This document shows, piece by piece, positions 5,694 to 8,119 of a stretch of DNA of 8,119 nucleotides (positions are counted from its first letter, which is position 1; each line of letters starts with the position of its first letter). The translations under genes were made by a program, and so were the position numbers. A model generated the notes under the pieces. The model had not been told where the DNA came from. It ran no database searches and saw nothing but the letters and a program-made list of their open reading frames with translations. The stretch is from an uncultured Anaerolineaceae bacterium (GTDB lineage: Bacteria; Chloroflexota; Anaerolineae; Anaerolineales; Anaerolineaceae). Location of the stretch: positions 1 through 8,119 of the forward strand of contig CALAEB010000364.1 of the NCBI GenBank assembly GCA_937890875.1, read 5' to 3'.

Positions 5694-5767
5694 CAGTCGA
5701 ATCGCTAACAAAACAGCTGGGAAGAATGAGATTCCGGACATAAATTAGTTTATTTGAGGAGATTTTT

Positions 5768-6607
5768 ATGATTATTGGCGATATGGCACGAAAACGTGCG
5801 TTTGGATTGAAGAAAGTTAAAGATGCGATTGAATTGCATGGCGGAACGACGCTGCTGGCCACCGGGATCACCGGTGATGACGCACGTTTTGCGCTGGCGG
5901 CCGTGAATGCCGGCGCCCGGCTGCTCGAACCGAACCATCCCGCGGTTGCGCTGGCGCGCGGGCATAAAGGCGTCAGTAGCATGCATGCTGCCGAAGAGAT
6001 CCGGCATGAGATTCCTTTCGCTGAAATGTGCAAAGTCACGGCCGGTGTCCGGGCTGTGGTCGGGCATGAAATTTATATCACCGTCGGAGTGCCGGGTTCC
6101 TTTACCGAAACAATGCCGACGCCGTTCACAGAGGAACAGGCATTTCAGCTTTCGCTGAGCGGTGCGGATGGCGTGCACACCCACAAATCCACTTTCGAAG
6201 ATCTGAAGGATGTCGTTACGCTTTGCCATCGATATGGCATGCTGGTTGATGCCTATATCGCCCATCCTTCTGACCGGCACCTGTTCGGCATACCTGCGGA
6301 AACTCCGGAAGAAGTGGCCGATACGGCAAAAAAGATGCAGGATATCGGCGTTGATCTGATCGGGCTGATGACAGGAATGAGTTATGAAGGTGTTGCCGCG
6401 GGCGAAATTGCCGCTCCGGTCCGTGTCCGGCTTGAGGCGATGCTGAAGGCTGTGTCCGTCCCGACGCTGGCGGAAGGCGGTATTAACACGATCAATTTCA
6501 AGGCTTTTATAGGGACCGGCGTGAACATTCTGGTGGTCGGCACCGCTTTCGACGACATTGCCCGGAAAGCGGTCAACGATACAGTCGGAGTCTTCCTGAA
6601 AAGATAG
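5768..6607 (+). CDS. TIM-barrel phosphate-binding enzyme, HPS/NanE/HisA-like, substrate unknown
   Basis: A 279-residue soluble protein with alternating strands and helices of a (beta/alpha)8 barrel. Visible strand ends include GTTLLATGI (26-34), ARLLEPN (50-56), IYITVGVPG (102-110), ADGVHTHKS (133-141), LVDAYIAHPSD (159-169), VDLIGLMTG (195-203), VPTLAEGGI (231-239) and NILVVGTAF (253-261). The last two match the standard phosphate-binding motif of HisA/HisF, NanE and hexulose-6-phosphate synthase-type barrels. His137, His139, Lys140, Asp161 and His166 at strand ends are candidate catalytic or metal-binding residues. It is not a clear member of any of those named families, so aldolase, epimerase or decarboxylase activity on a sugar phosphate is open. 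GAGGAG lies 6-7 bases before the ATG. It is separated from the EIIC-like gene by 146 bp with strong hairpins, and a terminator follows. Linked function with the transporter is inferred from gene order. Confidence 0.82.
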   Translation: MIIGDMARKRAFGLKKVKDAIELHGGTTLLATGITGDDARFALAAVNAGARLLEPNHPAVALARGHKGVSSMHAAEEIRHEIPFAEMCKVTAGVRAVVGHEIYITVGVPGSFTETMPTPFTEEQAFQLSLSGADGVHTHKSTFEDLKDVVTLCHRYGMLVDAYIAHPSDRHLFGIPAETPEEVADTAKKMQDIGVDLIGLMTGMSYEGVAAGEIAAPVRVRLEAMLKAVSVPTLAEGGINTINFKAFIGTGVNILVVGTAFDDIARKAVNDTVGVFLKR

Positions 6608-6630
6608 CGTATTCTGTTTCTGATCGAATC

Positions 6631-6668
6631 AAAAAACACCTGATGCTAGCATAAATCAGGTGTTTTTT
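6631..6668. terminator. Bidirectional intrinsic terminator
   Basis: A perfect 14-bp inverted repeat (AAAAAACACCTGAT with its complement), 10-base loop. A T7 run (6663-6669) ends the + strand arm, and the A-run at the other end gives a U-tract on the minus strand. It lies 23 bp after the barrel gene and 36 bp beyond the end of the convergent ABC ATPase gene, so it serves both. Confidence 0.93.
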
Positions 6669-6704
6669 TGATAGGTTCAAATTTTGAAAAGAAGAAGCAT
6701 CTGT

Positions 6705-7517
6705 TTAATCCAGCACCCATTCCTCACGCAGTTTGGGTACATCGGTCACCAGCTGTTTCGTATAGGCGCTCTGCGGATGCAGAATCACGTCTTCCGCGGA
6801 CCCCTGCTCAACAATTTGACCGGATTCCATAATATAAATCGTGTCGCTGATGTAATAAGCCAGCCCCAGGTCATGCGTGATAAACAGGATGGTCATCCGG
6901 TTCTCATTGCGCAGTTCCATCAGCATGTCCAGGATCGTGGAGCGGGAACAGGCGTCGATCATGGAAGTCGGCTCATCCGCGATCAGCACTTTGGGCTTCA
7001 TCATAAAAATGCGGGCAATCATCAAGCGCTGCATCTGCCCGCCGGAAAGCTCGAAAGGATATTTGTTATATAACTCTTCATACTTCAGGTTGACAAATTG
7101 GCAGGCGTTCCGCATTTTGTCCTGCTTCTCGACCAGCGGCAGATACCCCAGCCCCTGCAGGTTCAGACAATCGTTGAGGATCTTCTCCACCCGGAAAAAC
7201 TGATTAAAGGTGGAAAACGGGTCCTGGAAGATGGCCTGAATATTCTGCCAATAGGCAAGCCGGGCTTTCTGCGAGCGCAGATTCCGCGGGACACCTTTGT
7301 ATTCGATTTTCCCGCTGGTCTCTTTCAGCAATCCAAGCAATATTTTGGATAAAGTGGTTTTTCCGGAGCCGGATTGACCGACCAGCGAAATGATTTCGCC
7401 CTCGTGCATTCGGAAATCGACATCCCGCACGGCATGAACCGCTTTTTTCCCTGCGCCGAAAATTTTGTTGACTTTTTTCGTTTCCAGCAGGGTATGCTCA
7501 AACACTTTTTCGCCCAT
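6705..7517 (-). CDS. Peptide/oligosaccharide ABC transporter ATP-binding protein (DppF/OppF type)
   Basis: A 270-residue nucleotide-binding subunit that would sit on the cytoplasmic face of a Dpp/Opp-type importer. The motifs are in order: Walker A GQSGSGKT (47-54), Q-loop IFQDP (Gln98), signature LSGGQMQR (157-164), Walker B VLIADEP (177-183) and H-loop THD (His215). The D-loop reads SMIDAC rather than the commoner SALDVS. The C-terminus [17 protein letters not shown] matches the short tail of this subfamily; the Cys-rich extension of the partner is absent. ATG 7515-7517 is used because GGAGG (complement of 7524-7528) lies 6 bases upstream; longer starts up to 7667 would run through the partner's coding end in another frame. 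It overlaps that gene by 20 bp, implying translational coupling. The substrate (peptide or oligosaccharide) is not determinable. Confidence 0.92.
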   Translation of the reverse strand: MGEKVFEHTLLETKKVNKIFGAGKKAVHAVRDVDFRMHEGEIISLVGQSGSGKTTLSKILLGLLKETSGKIEYKGVPRNLRSQKARLAYWQNIQAIFQDPFSTFNQFFRVEKILNDCLNLQGLGYLPLVEKQDKMRNACQFVNLKYEELYNKYPFELSGGQMQRLMIARIFMMKPKVLIADEPTSMIDACSRSTILDMLMELRNENRMTILFITHDLGLAYYISDTIYIMESGQIVEQGSAEDVILHPQSAYTKQLVTDVPKLREEWVLD

Positions 7518-8118
7518 CGAAAACCTCCATTTTTTCGCGTTCCCGGTCGGTTTTGTGCAGCTCCCGCAGCTCGCTCTCCGAGAAAATGCAGCGGGAATAA
7601 CGGCCATTGCCGAATGGAATGATTCCAATACGTTCCGGCTGCCGGCAGCGCGCCTCAGCGTAAGCACAGCGGTCGGCGAAACGGCAGCCCGGCGGAACCT
7701 TTTTCAGGTTCGGCGGCGCTCCCGGGATCGCGATCAGCTTCTGCGCCTTCATCCCTTCTTCCGGGACGATGATCGAGCCCATTAATGCGTGCGCATAAGG
7801 ATGGATCGGATCAAAGATCACCTTTTCGGCGCTTCCCTTTTCCACAAATTCCCCGGCATACATAACGGCGATGTCGTCCGCCACATGCCGCAGCAGTGGC
7901 AGCTCGTGCGTGATAAAAATCATCGATTTTACGAATTTGTCCTCCATCATTTTCTTCAGCATGGCGATGACGATTTTCTGGCTGCTGACGTCCAGTGCGG
8001 AAGAAGGTTCGTCCGCAATCAGCACGTCCGGGTTCAGCAGGCTGGAAAGCGCGATGACAGTGCGTTGCTTCATGCCGCCCGAGAGTTCATTCGGGTAAGC
8101 GTTCAGCACGCGGTCCGG
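7498..8118 (-). CDS. Peptide/oligosaccharide ABC transporter ATP-binding protein (DppD/OppD type), partial
   Basis: The C-terminal 206 residues of the partner ATPase; its N-terminus with Walker A and Q-loop lies beyond the window edge. Visible are the signature ELSGGMKQR, Walker [14 protein letters not shown] and the H-loop [14 protein letters not shown]. These are followed by the oligopeptide/dipeptide-transporter C-terminal domain with [19 protein letters not shown] and the cysteine cluster [15 protein letters not shown] plus a fourth Cys in YSRC. This cluster (C-x5-C-x6-C...C) is conserved in DppD/OppD proteins and has been linked to an iron-sulfur centre. The gene ends at TGA 7498-7500, overlapping the DppF-like start by 20 bp, so the two form one operon with the heterodimeric ATPase pair of a single transporter. 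Permease and binding-protein genes would lie upstream on the minus strand, outside the window. Confidence 0.93.
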   Translation of the reverse strand, partial: PDRVLNAYPNELSGGMKQRTVIALSSLLNPDVLIADEPSSALDVSSQKIVIAMLKKMMEDKFVKSMIFITHELPLLRHVADDIAVMYAGEFVEKGSAEKVIFDPIHPYAHALMGSIIVPEEGMKAQKLIAIPGAPPNLKKVPPGCRFADRCAYAEARCRQPERIGIIPFGNGRYSRCIFSESELRELHKTDREREKMEVFDGRKSV

Positions 8119-8119
8119 C

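Noticed and set aside
5130..5741. Minus-strand frame of 203 codons across the 3' end of the EIIC-like gene and the hairpins
   Set aside because: Arg/His/Gln-rich shadow of the coding strand; no recognisable domain.
5750..6280. Minus-strand frame of 176 codons opposite the barrel enzyme
   Set aside because: Antisense shadow; the + strand protein has clear barrel motifs and a good ribosome binding site.
7518..7667. N-terminal extension of the DppF-like ATPase up to 7667
   Set aside because: It would overlap the end of the DppD-like gene by about 170 bp in another frame. The extra residues do not resemble an ABC protein, and GGAGG precedes the ATG at 7517.
1..8119. CRISPR array, tRNA, rRNA or insertion sequence
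   Set aside because: No regularly spaced repeats, no tRNA-like cloverleaf ends, no transposase-like frame and no paired terminal inverted repeats with target duplications were seen.

Overview
The window looks like an ordinary bacterial chromosome segment. Start sites mostly carry strong AGGAG/GGAGG-type Shine-Dalgarno (SD) sequences, intergenic gaps are short, and the genes are of moderately high GC apart from one clearly AT-rich stretch at about 434-1341. The eukaryote-like (type 2) isoleucyl-tRNA synthetase, the peptide/oligosaccharide-type ABC ATPases and the MmyB-like regulator fit a Bacillota or Chloroflexota type organism. The sequence alone does not fix the phylum.

Layout. (1) 1-387, + strand: the C-terminal end of ileS, followed by a strong hairpin (400-433). 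(2) 434-1341: an AT-rich island with one small intact minus-strand gene (683-913, winged-helix-like), a probable gene remnant (454-552) and otherwise no intact gene. (3) 1342-3866, minus strand: a set transcribed in the order MmyB-like regulator, VOC-fold (glyoxalase-like) protein, prenyltransferase/squalene-cyclase-like alpha-toroid protein; the last two are 12 bp apart. (4) 3867-4055: a divergent control region with a near-consensus sigma-70 promoter (TTGACG, 18 bp, TATAAT) and a leader of roughly 120 nt. (5) 4056-6607, + strand: a membrane protein made of a Cys-less soluble N-terminal domain joined to a fructose/glucose-superfamily PTS EIIC-like domain, then a tandem-hairpin intercistronic region, then a TIM-barrel enzyme of the phosphate-binding HPS/NanE/HisA-like type. 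A bidirectional terminator (6631-6668) closes this unit. (6) 6705-8118, minus strand: two overlapping ATPase genes of a DppD/DppF (OppD/OppF) transporter; the upstream one runs off the window.

The most interesting part is region 5. The transporter looks like a PTS IIC permease but has no cysteine in the place where a IIB domain would be, and no IIA, IIB or HPr gene lies nearby. It is paired with an unassigned sugar-phosphate-type barrel enzyme and faces a divergently transcribed regulator with a predicted ligand-sensing domain. I infer an uncharacterised uptake-and-metabolism cassette, perhaps for a sugar or sugar acid, whose EIIC-like permease may not work as a normal PTS. Substrate and reaction cannot be read from the sequence.
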